In this document: in pieces, positions 6,076-12,538 of the stretch
Numbering within the stretch: the stretch's first letter is position 1
Layout of the letters: every line of letters starts with the position of its first letter
Assembly (NCBI GenBank): GCA_003223695.1
Contig: QHVY01000146.1
Span: 1 to 12,538, forward strand
From: Acidobacteriota bacterium
GTDB lineage: Bacteria > Acidobacteriota > Thermoanaerobaculia > Gp7-AA8
DNA length: 12,538 nt
Reading direction: 5' to 3'
Notes under the pieces: generated by a model
Seen by the model: only the letters and a program-made list of their open reading frames with translations
The model's database searches: none
Told to the model about the DNA's origin: nothing
Position numbers and translations under genes: made by a program

Positions 6076-8103
6076 GTGACATTCGCATCCGCGATGCAGT
6101 TGAGCGCGCTCGCTCTTCTGGCTCAGATCCATCCGGCACCGCCTCGCCTCAACCCGCAGAGTCATGATGTTCTGATTTTGCGAAGCGGCGACGCGCACAA
6201 AGGACTCATCAAAGTCTGCGATTCCGACAGTTGCACATTGGGAACGGTCCCTTACACGCGGGAGGTGATCGCCTGGATTGGACTGGCAACAGACTCGGTC
6301 AAACCGCCGGCGGTCAAGGACGCGTCGGAAGACGAGGTTCATCTGCGCGATGGCTCGATCGAGAAAGGCCACCTCGTCGGCTTGAGCCTGGGAGAAGTCG
6401 ACATCGAAGGTGATTCGTTCGATCGCGAGAACGTGGAATGGATTCACCTGGCCGGTGCGCTTGTCGCGCCGCCGCAAACGACGACGACAACCATCACGAC
6501 CACGGAGGGCGGTTCCGGCGGCAAGAGCGGTGGCGACAAGACTACTGGCGGCGGTTCGGGAGGCGGCGGAGGTGGCGGGGACAAAGGGAAGCAAGGGAGC
6601 AGCTCCGGCGGCGGCTCCAGCGGCGGAAGCGCCGGCGACAAAGGAACACAGGGCAGCAGCGGAGATCATCCGAAGCCGGGCGGCCAGCGCGGCCATCTCT
6701 GGTCTGGGCAGATTCACGTTCGTACGCGCGTGACGACCTCCGATTCCGGCAGCTCGATGCTGACCGAGCAAGAAACCGACATCACTGCACACCTGCGGGA
6801 ATTCATCTCACCGCTGATCCGGCCGCCGCGCGGCGAGCGCTACGGAACCATCATCGATCTAGAACCGGAAGGGACCGAGATTCACACGGACTACACCGTA
6901 AATGACACATTCACATCGGGCGGCAATCAGTGCCACGGCAGCGGCAACCTGACCCTGACTCTTCAACCGGGACAGGAAGGCTACGGTCGCGCGCAGTGGA
7001 TTTGGATCAACGATGCCGCCGATGACACCACACCGTGGATCGGTTTTCCGATCGTCCGCGGCAAACCGCGCTACATCCTGGACACTCCCGCGCCTTCGGC
7101 GGATAAGTTTTCCGTCGACTGTCACAGTTGGACAGTGGACGCCGGCGGGCGTAAGGAATACTCCCATACTAAGGAACAACCTTTCGGCATCGCATTGATT
7201 GGCAAGAATCCGCTGACTGGGTGTGCTCAACCCGTATGTGATCCGGAAGTGCGCACGATCGACGGCGCAAGTGGCCGCATGCATGGCGCGTTTCACAGAT
7301 CGTGGGACGAAAACGGATTCCATCACGAGCGTCAGGTTCGATGGAGTCTCTGTCGCGACGATGTGCCCTGCAAGGACGAGCCGCCCGAACCGGAAACCAA
7401 TCCGTGCGGCGGAACCGCCATCGCCGATGGCCTCCTTCAAGTCTGCGAGAACGAAGAGGTTGCCCTGATCAACAAAATGAACTCCAAATGGAGTGAATAC
7501 CAAAAGACTCGCCGCGAGGCAGATCCGCACCAGTCCGACTTCGTCAAAGCGATGCTGGCATGCACAGGTTGGGACGCAGCGCAGCTCGCGCTCGAGGTCA
7601 TCATGGCAGCGGACATTCCCCTTATCGGCGCTGAAGGCGAAGTGGCTGCCGAGGCGAAGGAAGTCAAGGAGCAACTGGAGCTGATCAACAAGTTCATGAA
7701 GGCCCTCTACAACGGTGATCCTCTGGCGCTAGCGAAAAAACCGGCGGAGCTGAAGAACCTGCAGATGCTCGCCGAAGCCGTGAAGCAGTTCGTCGAGCTC
7801 TATCACCTGGACCAGGGGAATGCGGAGGCATTCCTGGAAAAGCTCGACCAGTGTAATGCCCCTCTTTCGCAGGAGACGATCAGCAGCGCGCAGTCGTACA
7901 TCCTCACCATGGCACGTGCGTTCGAGCAATTTGACGAGTACTCGAAGATCGTCAACGATCTGCGAAGCAAGAATGACGAGTGTCTCAAGAAGCAATGGGA
8001 CGCATATGTCGCCTGCGTGCAGACCGCCCGCTGCCAGAAGACGCCGGAGTCAGCTTGTGACAGCAGACGACCTCCGGGAGACTGGCCCGACGTGCCGGAA
8101 TAA
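6076..8103 (+). CDS. Large secreted protein of unknown function with duplicated N-terminal module and Gly-rich linker
   Basis: 675 residues from GTG 6076; an ATG at 6094 is an alternative. Residues 1-22 include a short hydrophobic run (LSALALLAQIH), so export is likely but the signal is weak. Two similar modules follow at about 31-71 and 87-126: each reads V-x-LR-G/DG-x4-KG, then a loop, then (E/N)V-x-WI-x-LA. A Gly/Ser/Lys linker spans 133-208. Residues 210-440 look mostly beta, with Cys residues and Trp-rich strands. Residues 445-655 look alpha-helical with Cys at 496, 593, 636, 647 and 653, and the end is Pro-rich. The roughly 16 Cys residues in an exported protein suggest disulphides. I recognise no family. 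TAAACT (6061-6066), 9 nt before the GTG, supports the GTG start. It converges on the tRNA gene. Confidence 0.8.
   Translation: MTFASAMQLSALALLAQIHPAPPRLNPQSHDVLILRSGDAHKGLIKVCDSDSCTLGTVPYTREVIAWIGLATDSVKPPAVKDASEDEVHLRDGSIEKGHLVGLSLGEVDIEGDSFDRENVEWIHLAGALVAPPQTTTTTITTTEGGSGGKSGGDKTTGGGSGGGGGGGDKGKQGSSSGGGSSGGSAGDKGTQGSSGDHPKPGGQRGHLWSGQIHVRTRVTTSDSGSSMLTEQETDITAHLREFISPLIRPPRGERYGTIIDLEPEGTEIHTDYTVNDTFTSGGNQCHGSGNLTLTLQPGQEGYGRAQWIWINDAADDTTPWIGFPIVRGKPRYILDTPAPSADKFSVDCHSWTVDAGGRKEYSHTKEQPFGIALIGKNPLTGCAQPVCDPEVRTIDGASGRMHGAFHRSWDENGFHHERQVRWSLCRDDVPCKDEPPEPETNPCGGTAIADGLLQVCENEEVALINKMNSKWSEYQKTRREADPHQSDFVKAMLACTGWDAAQLALEVIMAADIPLIGAEGEVAAEAKEVKEQLELINKFMKALYNGDPLALAKKPAELKNLQMLAEAVKQFVELYHLDQGNAEAFLEKLDQCNAPLSQETISSAQSYILTMARAFEQFDEYSKIVNDLRSKNDECLKKQWDAYVACVQTARCQKTPESACDSRRPPGDWPDVPE
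6472..6699 (+). repeat. Low-complexity Thr then Gly/Ser/Lys linker inside the 675-residue protein
   Basis: The DNA is made of GGC/GGA/AGC-type triplets. It encodes a run of Thr (about residues 135-143), then Gly/Ser blocks broken by short charged units (GDK three times, GKQG, and TQG). This is a flexible, non-globular spacer between the repeat module and the following beta region, and it is prone to length variation. Confidence 0.8.
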
Positions 8104-8127
8104 GAAACGGGCCGCGTTTCCGCGGCC
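8102..8127 (-). terminator. Intrinsic terminator of the tRNA-Gly gene
   Basis: Read on the - strand, a perfect 7-bp stem GGCCGCG/CGCGGCC with a GAAA tetraloop (8110-8127) is followed by C and then GTTTCTTA, a moderately U-rich tail. It begins 15 nt downstream of the tRNA 3' CCA. The + strand gene ends at 8103, so the same stem could also serve it, but no U tract follows on that side. Confidence 0.65.
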
Positions 8128-8142
8128 TCGACGTGAATTCTT

Positions 8143-8218
8143 TGGAGCGGGCAACCGGACTCGAACCGGCGACATCGACCTTGGCAAGGTCGCACTCTAC
8201 CAACTGAGTTATGCCCGC
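8143..8218 (-). tRNA. tRNA-Gly with anticodon GCC
   Basis: 76 nt on the - strand including an encoded 3' CCA (8143-8145) after the discriminator U. The acceptor stem GCGGGCA/TGCCCGC is perfect. The D arm carries AACTCAGTTGGTAGAGT, the anticodon loop is TTGCCAA flanked by GACC.../...GGTC pairing, and the T arm carries GGTTCGAGTCC. The anticodon GCC reads GGC and GGU. It has its own promoter upstream (8229-8257) and a stem-loop terminator downstream. Confidence 0.97.
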
Positions 8219-8228
8219 GTGCTGGCGT

Positions 8229-8257
8229 AGGGTAGGAATCCCTGGACGCCCTGTCAA
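8229..8257 (-). promoter_or_regulatory. Sigma-70-type promoter of the tRNA-Gly gene
   Basis: On the - strand a perfect -35 TTGACA (8252-8257) is followed by a 17-nt spacer and the -10 hexamer TACCCT (8229-8234). The tRNA 5' end (8218) is 10 nt beyond the -10, giving a leader of a few nt. It is the best canonical promoter in the window. Confidence 0.8.
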
Positions 8258-8264
8258 GAACTAT

Positions 8265-8284
8265 GGTCGCTCGACCGTAATTCC
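8265..8284 (-). repeat. Direct repeat, distal copy: orphan duplicate of the ntrX 3' end
   Basis: On the - strand this 20-nt segment reads GGAATTACGGTCGAGCGACC and is followed by ATAG. It encodes GITVERP and then a stop (TAG at 8261-8263), the same seven residues that end the ntrX product. It matches the copy at 8378-8397 at 18 of 20 positions. It is not attached to any ORF now and lies just upstream of the tRNA promoter. Confidence 0.8.
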
Positions 8285-8309
8285 TTTCAGTTCATGCGAA
8301 GCACCGCTT

Positions 8310-8366
8310 CACCACAGAGACACAGAGATCACAGAGATTCTCCGTGTCCTCTGTGGTTCTGTGGTG
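8310..8366. repeat. CACAGAG-type hairpin repeat
   Basis: Two 28-nt arms (8310-8337 and 8339-8366) match as inverted repeats at 23 of 28 positions with a 1-nt centre. They are made of repeated CACAGAGA-like words on one arm and CTCTGTG on the other. From memory, near-identical CACAGAG/CTCTGTG elements occur between genes in many environmental bacterial genomes, often mis-called as small ORFs. It carries no coding capacity of its own. The palindrome GAGAATTCTC (8366-8375) adjoins it and includes bases of the ntrX stop. Confidence 0.8.
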
Positions 8367-8373
8367 AGAATTC

Positions 8374-9720
8374 TCAAGGTCGTTCCACCGTAATTCCGTA
8401 CGCGTGCAGCTTGCGGTAGAGGTTCGAGCGCTCGACGCCGAGAGCGTCGGCGGTGCGGGAGACGTTGCCGGCGAAATCGCGCAGACGCGCCAGGATGAAC
8501 TGTTTTTCGAACGCGTCGCGCGCCTCTTTCAGCGTCAGCTCAGCTGGGATTTCCGCAGGCGCCGCAGTGCGCGTGCCGAGCTGAACATCCTCCGCTTCGA
8601 TCGTGTCGCTGCGCAACAAAATGGCCAGCCGTTCGATGACATTGCGCAGCTCGCGCACATTGCCCGGCCAGTGATATCCCTTCAGTTTTGTGGCCGCGCC
8701 GCTCGACAGCCGCTTGCGCGGCGTTCCCGTCTCGGCCGCAAAGCGGCGGAGAAAATGTTCGGCGAGCAGATTGACATCGTTCCCGCGAGCGCGCAAGGGC
8801 GGGACATCGATGGGAATCACGTTCAAACGGTAGTAGAGATCGTCGCGAAAGGTGCCTCGCCCGATTTCGATTTCCAGGTTTTTGTTCGTCGCCGCGATGA
8901 CGCGCACATCGACGGTGATCGCCTGCTGCCCACCGACCTTTTGAAATGTCTGCTCCTGCAGCACACGCAGCACCTTTGCTTGCGTACGCACGCTCATATC
9001 TCCGACTTCATCGAGGAAGAGCGTGCCGCCATCAGCGAGCTCGAATTTTCCCTTGCGCTCGTCGATTGCGCCGGTGAATGCGCCTTTGCGATGACCGAAG
9101 AGCTCCGACTCGATCAGCTCCTCGGGAATTGCCGCGCAGTTGACGTCGACGAATGCCTGCTCCGCGCGATGGGACCATCGATGCAGCGTGCGGGCGACGA
9201 TCTCCTTGCCGCTGCCGTTCTCGCCGGTGATGAGCACCCGGCTGTTCGAAGGCGCTGCACTTCGAATCTGCTGCTCGAGGGCGCGCATCGCGTCGCTCTC
9301 ACCGATCAAAAGCTCGTCGAGGGAAAGCGATCGCCGCAGATCGCGGACTTGATCGCGCAGCTTGCGATCGGCGAGAGCGTGGCTAATCGTCAGCACCACG
9401 CGCTCCAGCGACAGTGGCTTTTCGAGAAAATCATAGGCACCGAGGCGGGTGGCGCGGACCGCGGTGTCGATGTTGCCGTGGCCTGAGATCACGATGACTG
9501 GCGGCGCGCCCGCAGCGTGCAAACGCTCGAGCACCGCCATGCCATCGACGCCCGGCAGCCAGAGATCGAGCATGATCAAATCGAATTCGTCTCGCGCTGC
9601 CTGCGCCAGTGCTTCTTCACCCGACTCGCAGACGGCGGTGCGGTGACCCTCATCCTCGAGGATCTTCGCCAGAGTCGCTCGGATGGACTGTTCGTCGTCA
9701 ACGATGAGGATTTTTGCCAT
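8374..9720 (-). CDS. ntrX: NtrX-like sigma-54-dependent response regulator
   Basis: 448 residues from ATG 9718-9720 (MAKILIVDDEQ). The receiver domain spans 1-120, with the phosphoacceptor Asp52 in LDLWLPGVDG and Lys101 in EKPLSLERV. The AAA+ domain spans about 135-380: Walker A GENGSGKE (166-173), the sigma-54 contact loop GAFTGA (213-218), Walker B GGTLFLDEVGD (231-241) and WPGNVREL (351-358). A Fis-type helix-turn-helix lies at about 410-440 (NVSRTADALGVERSNLYRKL). The ENGSGKE form of Walker A is typical of NtrX rather than NtrC. It should activate sigma-54 promoters when phosphorylated by the NtrY-like kinase encoded upstream. The frame is open upstream through the 68-nt hairpin, but MAKILIVDDE is the obvious start. 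No Shine-Dalgarno remains in front of it. Its 3' end is duplicated downstream. Confidence 0.92.
   Translation of the reverse strand: MAKILIVDDEQSIRATLAKILEDEGHRTAVCESGEEALAQAARDEFDLIMLDLWLPGVDGMAVLERLHAAGAPPVIVISGHGNIDTAVRATRLGAYDFLEKPLSLERVVLTISHALADRKLRDQVRDLRRSLSLDELLIGESDAMRALEQQIRSAAPSNSRVLITGENGSGKEIVARTLHRWSHRAEQAFVDVNCAAIPEELIESELFGHRKGAFTGAIDERKGKFELADGGTLFLDEVGDMSVRTQAKVLRVLQEQTFQKVGGQQAITVDVRVIAATNKNLEIEIGRGTFRDDLYYRLNVIPIDVPPLRARGNDVNLLAEHFLRRFAAETGTPRKRLSSGAATKLKGYHWPGNVRELRNVIERLAILLRSDTIEAEDVQLGTRTAAPAEIPAELTLKEARDAFEKQFILARLRDFAGNVSRTADALGVERSNLYRKLHAYGITVERP
8378..8397 (-). repeat. Direct repeat, proximal copy: the ntrX 3' end in use
   Basis: On the - strand this reads GGAATTACGGTGGAACGACC and then TTGA, encoding GITVERP and stop. 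Compared with the copy at 8265-8284, the differences inside the codons are GTG/GTC, GAA/GAG and CCT/CCA, all at third positions, followed by TGA rather than TAG. Confidence 0.8.
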
Positions 9721-9722
9721 TC

Positions 9723-9790
9723 GTTCGCCGTTCGCCGTTGGCCGTTGGCCGAGGTGCTCTTCGGCGAACGGCCAACAGCCAACGGCCAAC
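9723..9790. repeat. 68-nt heptad-built hairpin element between ntrY and ntrX
   Basis: Two 30-nt arms (9723-9752 and 9761-9790) match as inverted repeats at 26 of 30 positions around an 8-nt loop. Each arm consists of four 7-nt words of the form GTTSGCY (GTTGGCC, GTTGGCT, GTTCGCC). The element covers all but 3 nt of the gap between the ntrY stop and the ntrX start. It should form a very stable hairpin in the ntrYX mRNA just before the ntrX ATG. It resembles REP-like or heptameric short-repeat elements; the class is inferred. Confidence 0.8.
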
Positions 9791-9791
9791 C

Positions 9792-11845
9792 TCAAGCCGG
9801 CAGTTCAATTTCAAATCTCGTCCCCCTCGGATAGTTGTCGTGCACGGAAATGCGTCCGTCGTGATCGTTCACGATGCGATGGACAATGGCCAGGCCGAGG
9901 CCGGTGCCGCGTCCCTTTGTCGAAAAATACGGAAGAAACAACTTCTCTTTGTCGCGATCGGGAACGCCGCGGCCAGGATCGGCGACTTCGATGACCACGC
10001 GATGCGGCGCACGGCGCGCCGTGACGCGAATCTCGCCGGAGTCGGTCGCTTCGACTGCGTTGTTCAGCAGATTGCCGACCGCGCGGCGAATTTGCTCCGG
10101 ATCCATGAGCAGTTCGATTTCCGGATCGACAGTTACGGAAACCGTGACGCCCCGTTTCACGTCGCCATAAAGACTTGCCGCCTGTTGCAGGATATCCGCT
10201 AGCTGTGCGTGCCGCAGATGCACGGCCGGCATGCGCGCAAGGACACAATCGTTTTCGTTCCTTCGTCGATTGCCTGAGGCGCGTCGGCTTCGTTGTTCTG
10301 AAACTTCTTCGCGATGCGCTCGGCGGAGAGCTGAATCGGCGTCAGCGGATTCTTGATCTCGTGCGCGATTCGCCGCGCGGCTTCATTCCATGCGGCGAGC
10401 TTCTGCGCCTGCACGAGCTGTGTGGAGTCTTCGATCGCCAGCACCCACCCTTCCTCCCCGCTGGTTAGGCGGGCCAGCGAGAGCTCGAGATAGCGCAGCT
10501 CGCCGGCGCGGATGAGTGTGACCTCGCACGTGCGGCCGCGCGTGGTCAGATCTCGAATCGCGCGATCGAGAATCTGCAGCTCACGGGTGAGAATTTCGGA
10601 CATCGCCGCGCGCGGCTCGGGCTCTTCGATCTGCAGCATCTGCAGCGCCGCGCGATTGATGCTCAGCAGATGGAAGTCATCGCTGAAGGCGATGATGCCG
10701 GCGGAGACGCTTTCGAGCACAGTGGACAAATACTGATTCGTTTGCGTCAGCGCCTGGCGCTGCTCATCGAGCTGCAGCGACATCTGATTGAACGACTCGA
10801 TCAGTCGCCCCACTTCGTCGGTTCCCTGCACGTCCACCCGCGATCCATATCCCCCCTCCGCGAGTTTGCTCGTCGCCTCGGCGAGTGCCTTGATGGGAAT
10901 GGTGATGCGGCGCGACGCGTAAATCGAAAGCCATAGCGCAAAAAAGAGAATCGCCAGCGTGACTGCGAGAAAGAGCGAGGTCTGCGACGCTTTCAATGCC
11001 GGCCGCTGCGCATCGAGCTGCTGAAAATTCTTGTGCAGGATGATGCTCTCGTCGATGAGTCGGCTCATCGTCGCGGGAATGAAGACACCGGCGATCGCCG
11101 CGTACGGCGTGGTGCCGACTCGCGTAGCCGAGCGGATCCACTTCCCGCTTGCGCCGAGATCGATCTTGATCGCGCTGCCGTGCGCGGCGACGTCTTCGAA
11201 GAATTTCTTCGGCGGCTCGCCAATTTCCTGAATGGGGGCACGAGGATTGGCAATCACTTTCACGATTGCGCCGTCACGATAGACGCCGACGATGTCGACG
11301 ACGTGAAACTGCTGCACTCGGTTGAGCACCGCGTCGATCCGCGCCGGATCGGTGGCGCCGGGTGTCATGGCGATTTCGCGAGCCGCGGCGGCGGCGTTCG
11401 CCGCCGCCTGATCCTGCGCCATCTGCGCGATCGCTTCGCCGTTCTGCAGGATTTTTCGCACCGGCGTGTTGAACCAGCGGTCAATCGAGACGCGCAGAAG
11501 ATCGGTGGCCACAAAGAACAAGAGGCCGACCGGGACGAGCGACAGCATCATGTACGTGATCACCAGCTTCGTCCGGAACCGCGAGCCGATGATTCCCCGC
11601 TGCCGCTCGAGAATCAGTTTCGCGACGCCGCGCAGCAGCATGAAGACGATGCCGAGGATGAGAAGGACGTTGATGTTCCAGAGGACGAACAGCAGAACCT
11701 GACTGCTCAACGCCTCCGGCGACAGCTCCTTCGCTTTTTGAATCGCGTAATAGATGAGACTCGTTGCCGCAAGGACGAGCAGAGGAATGGTGACGATGAA
11801 CCGCGGATCTTTGCGGTGGCGGTCGACGAACGCGGGCAGCTTCAC
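9792..11845 (-). pseudogene. ntrY: NtrY-like membrane sensor histidine kinase, interrupted by one out-of-frame deletion
   Basis: The GTG start at 11843-11845 overlaps the DUF4390 stop by 4 nt. Residues 17-72 hold two membrane segments, 93-115 a third, and 289-309 a fourth, with an extracytoplasmic sensor region between (about 120-285). Then come HAMP (about 310-362), PAS (about 372-475) and a DHp helix with phosphoacceptor His495 in AHEIKNPLTPIQLSAER. After TIVS (532-535, near 10241) the frame shifts, and this frame runs out about 14 codons later. The continuation, in another frame from about 10240, is (F)ARMPAVHL. It includes the N box LLNNAVEA, G1 box DPGRGVPD, F box LPYFSTK and G2 box GTGLGLAIVH, ending at TGA 9792-9794. 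Against NtrY relatives, about 14 codons plus 1 nt (second DHp helix) are missing. Without the break this would be a full kinase paired with NtrX. Real lesion versus assembly error is open. Confidence 0.85.
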
Positions 11846-12375
11846 GGCTTCCCCTCAGCAACTTCGACACGAACCGATCGCCAGTGCGTCGACATCTCCC
11901 GTGGAATGAAGTACAGGAGCCAGTCGCGCATCAGGTCTGCCTTCGCCCGAACTCGCAGCTTGTACGGCCGCCGCATGCCGATATCGAAGAGGTCCGGCTC
12001 GTCGATCGTGGTCATCCGCTTTTGTAGCGTCGCCAGATCTGTAAATGTTTCCGAGCGGACCAGGCGGCGGTCGCGGCGATAGTTCATCAGGTACTCGCGG
12101 GTAACAGAATTGAACGTGGCGATGACTTCGATGTGCGCGCGGTCGATGCCCTCGTCGAACCAATTCGGCCGGTCACGATAGATCTCTACGACGTAGCCGA
12201 AGCTGGTCGGAACGCCGCTCTGAAGCGCTTGAATGACCTCCTGGCGCTCAAAGCCGTTCGTGAGGGCGAAGCGGACGCTTACCTTTCCATTCGCCGCTGT
12301 TGCCGCGAGGTTGTCAATGCGTGGATCCGCCGCAAGCGCAACAGCCGGAAGCAGATAAATGAGGAGAAACCGCAA
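11842..12375 (-). CDS. DUF4390-family exported protein
   Basis: 177 residues from a TTG start at 12373-12375. An in-frame TAA lies 12 nt upstream of it and no ATG or GTG is available near the signal peptide, so TTG is the best choice. Residues 1-16 form a signal peptide (RFLLIYLLPAVALAA), cut before DPRI. The mature region is beta-rich, with FALTNGFERQEVIQALQSG, a VEIYRDR strand, LMNYRRDRRLVR, a DLATLQKRMTT helix and an RVRAKADLMRDW strand. This pattern fits DUF4390, a family I recall being encoded directly ahead of NtrY-type kinases. The 4-nt overlap with the kinase gene supports cotranscription and a shared job, perhaps envelope sensing or kinase tuning; the function is not known. Confidence 0.75.
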   Translation of the reverse strand: MRFLLIYLLPAVALAADPRIDNLAATAANGKVSVRFALTNGFERQEVIQALQSGVPTSFGYVVEIYRDRPNWFDEGIDRAHIEVIATFNSVTREYLMNYRRDRRLVRSETFTDLATLQKRMTTIDEPDLFDIGMRRPYKLRVRAKADLMRDWLLYFIPREMSTHWRSVRVEVAEGKP

Positions 12376-12376
12376 G

Positions 12377-12396
12377 GTGTGGTTTTTTTACCACAC
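12377..12396. other. Perfect 7-bp hairpin with homopolymer loop touching the DUF4390 start
   Basis: GTGTGGT and ACCACAC pair around a loop of six T (+ strand) or six A (- strand, the transcribed sense). The stem ends 1 nt before the TTG start of DUF4390 and 9 nt after the upstream stop (12406-12408). No U tract follows on the - strand, so it is not a classical terminator. Confidence 0.6.
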
Positions 12397-12405
12397 TTCG
12401 CAAGA

Positions 12406-12538
12406 TTATGCGAATGCCGTTTCGGTCGGTGCAGTCTCGCCGAGGTCCTCTTCGGCACGAGCGGCAGCAGCGAGGACCTTGGCCACGAATCGCGAGTGCA
12501 GCGCATGACCGGCGCGGCTGGCGGTGATTTCGCCCACG
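12406..12538 (-). CDS. C-terminal fragment of an unidentified protein
   Basis: On the - strand the frame is open from the window edge to TAA 12406-12408, giving 43 full codons. It contains AGHALHSRFVAKVLAAAARA and ends in an acidic, Thr-rich tail (EEDLGETAPTETAFA). Codon use is GC-rich like its neighbours and the stop lies 30 nt before DUF4390, so it is probably the preceding gene of the same operon. A helical C-terminus is likely. I cannot assign a family from so short a piece. Confidence 0.5.
   Translation of the reverse strand, partial: VGEITASRAGHALHSRFVAKVLAAAARAEEDLGETAPTETAFA

Noticed and set aside
8211..8393. Small + strand ORF across the tRNA promoter and CACAGAG repeat
   Set aside because: Its HHRDTEITE-like product is the usual spurious translation of the CACAGAG repeat.
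8285..8397. CRISPR array or insertion sequence
   Set aside because: Only two 20-nt copies with one spacer-sized interval, an internal hairpin, and no cas or transposase gene in the window.
8404..9486. Long + strand ORF of 360 codons opposite ntrX
   Set aside because: The - strand has every NtrX motif; the + product is a low-information antisense frame.
9721..9795. N-terminal extension of NtrX (MRLAVGCWPF...) through the hairpin
   Set aside because: The extension only translates the heptad repeat; receiver domains of this family start at MAKILIVDDE.
11033..12082. + strand ORF of 349 codons opposite ntrY and DUF4390
   Set aside because: Antisense to two recognised genes; the product is dominated by Arg and Asp from GC-rich codons.
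12279..12506. 75-codon - strand ORF across the DUF4390 start
   Set aside because: It overlaps the signal peptide of DUF4390 and the end of the upstream gene in another frame and has no coding features.

Overview
The window looks like chromosomal DNA from a GC-rich diderm (Gram-negative-type) bacterium. Signal peptides, an outer-membrane barrel tail, a sigma-54 activator of the NtrX type and an S9 peptidase with a TolB-like propeller all fit that. The gene mix (DUF4390 - NtrY - NtrX, secreted S9 peptidase, zinc-binding MDR oxidoreductase) and the CACAGAG-type intergenic repeat recall Acidobacteriota. This is an impression from memory, not a placement. There is no CRISPR array, rRNA or transposase gene.

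Layout. (1) 1-961: the C-terminal end of a probable outer-membrane beta-barrel protein (+) converges, with overlapping stop codons, on a periplasmic two-BON-domain protein (-). A small single-span membrane protein may precede the latter. (2) 1008-6043: a + strand run of MDR oxidoreductase, mutL, a YraN/UPF0102 nuclease-like gene and a secreted S9 prolyl oligopeptidase-family peptidase. Several starts have a -10-like hexamer 6-9 nt upstream and no evident Shine-Dalgarno, as expected for leaderless mRNAs. (3) 6076-8103: a large secreted protein of unknown function with a duplicated N-terminal module, a Gly/Ser linker and a Cys-containing helical tail. (4) 8102-8397: a tRNA-Gly(GCC) on the - strand with its own promoter and terminator, then a CACAGAG hairpin repeat flanked by a duplicated ntrX 3' end. 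(5) 8374-12538 (-): a partial gene, DUF4390, an NtrY-like sensor kinase and an NtrX-like response regulator. A 68-nt heptad hairpin fills the ntrY-ntrX gap.

The most unusual observations are these. First, mutL (twice) and ntrY (once) are broken by small out-of-frame deletions that remove conserved segments, while the rest of each gene is open and well conserved. Against family spacing the missing lengths are about 29, 29 and 43 nt. They may be real recent lesions or assembly artefacts; reads would decide. Second, the last seven codons plus a stop of ntrX (GITVERP-stop) occur twice, on either side of the CACAGAG hairpin, and differ only at third codon positions. This resembles an element that restores the 3' end of its target gene. 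Third, -10 hexamers are built over the stop codon of the upstream gene just before the next start. I found no clearly new multi-gene system.
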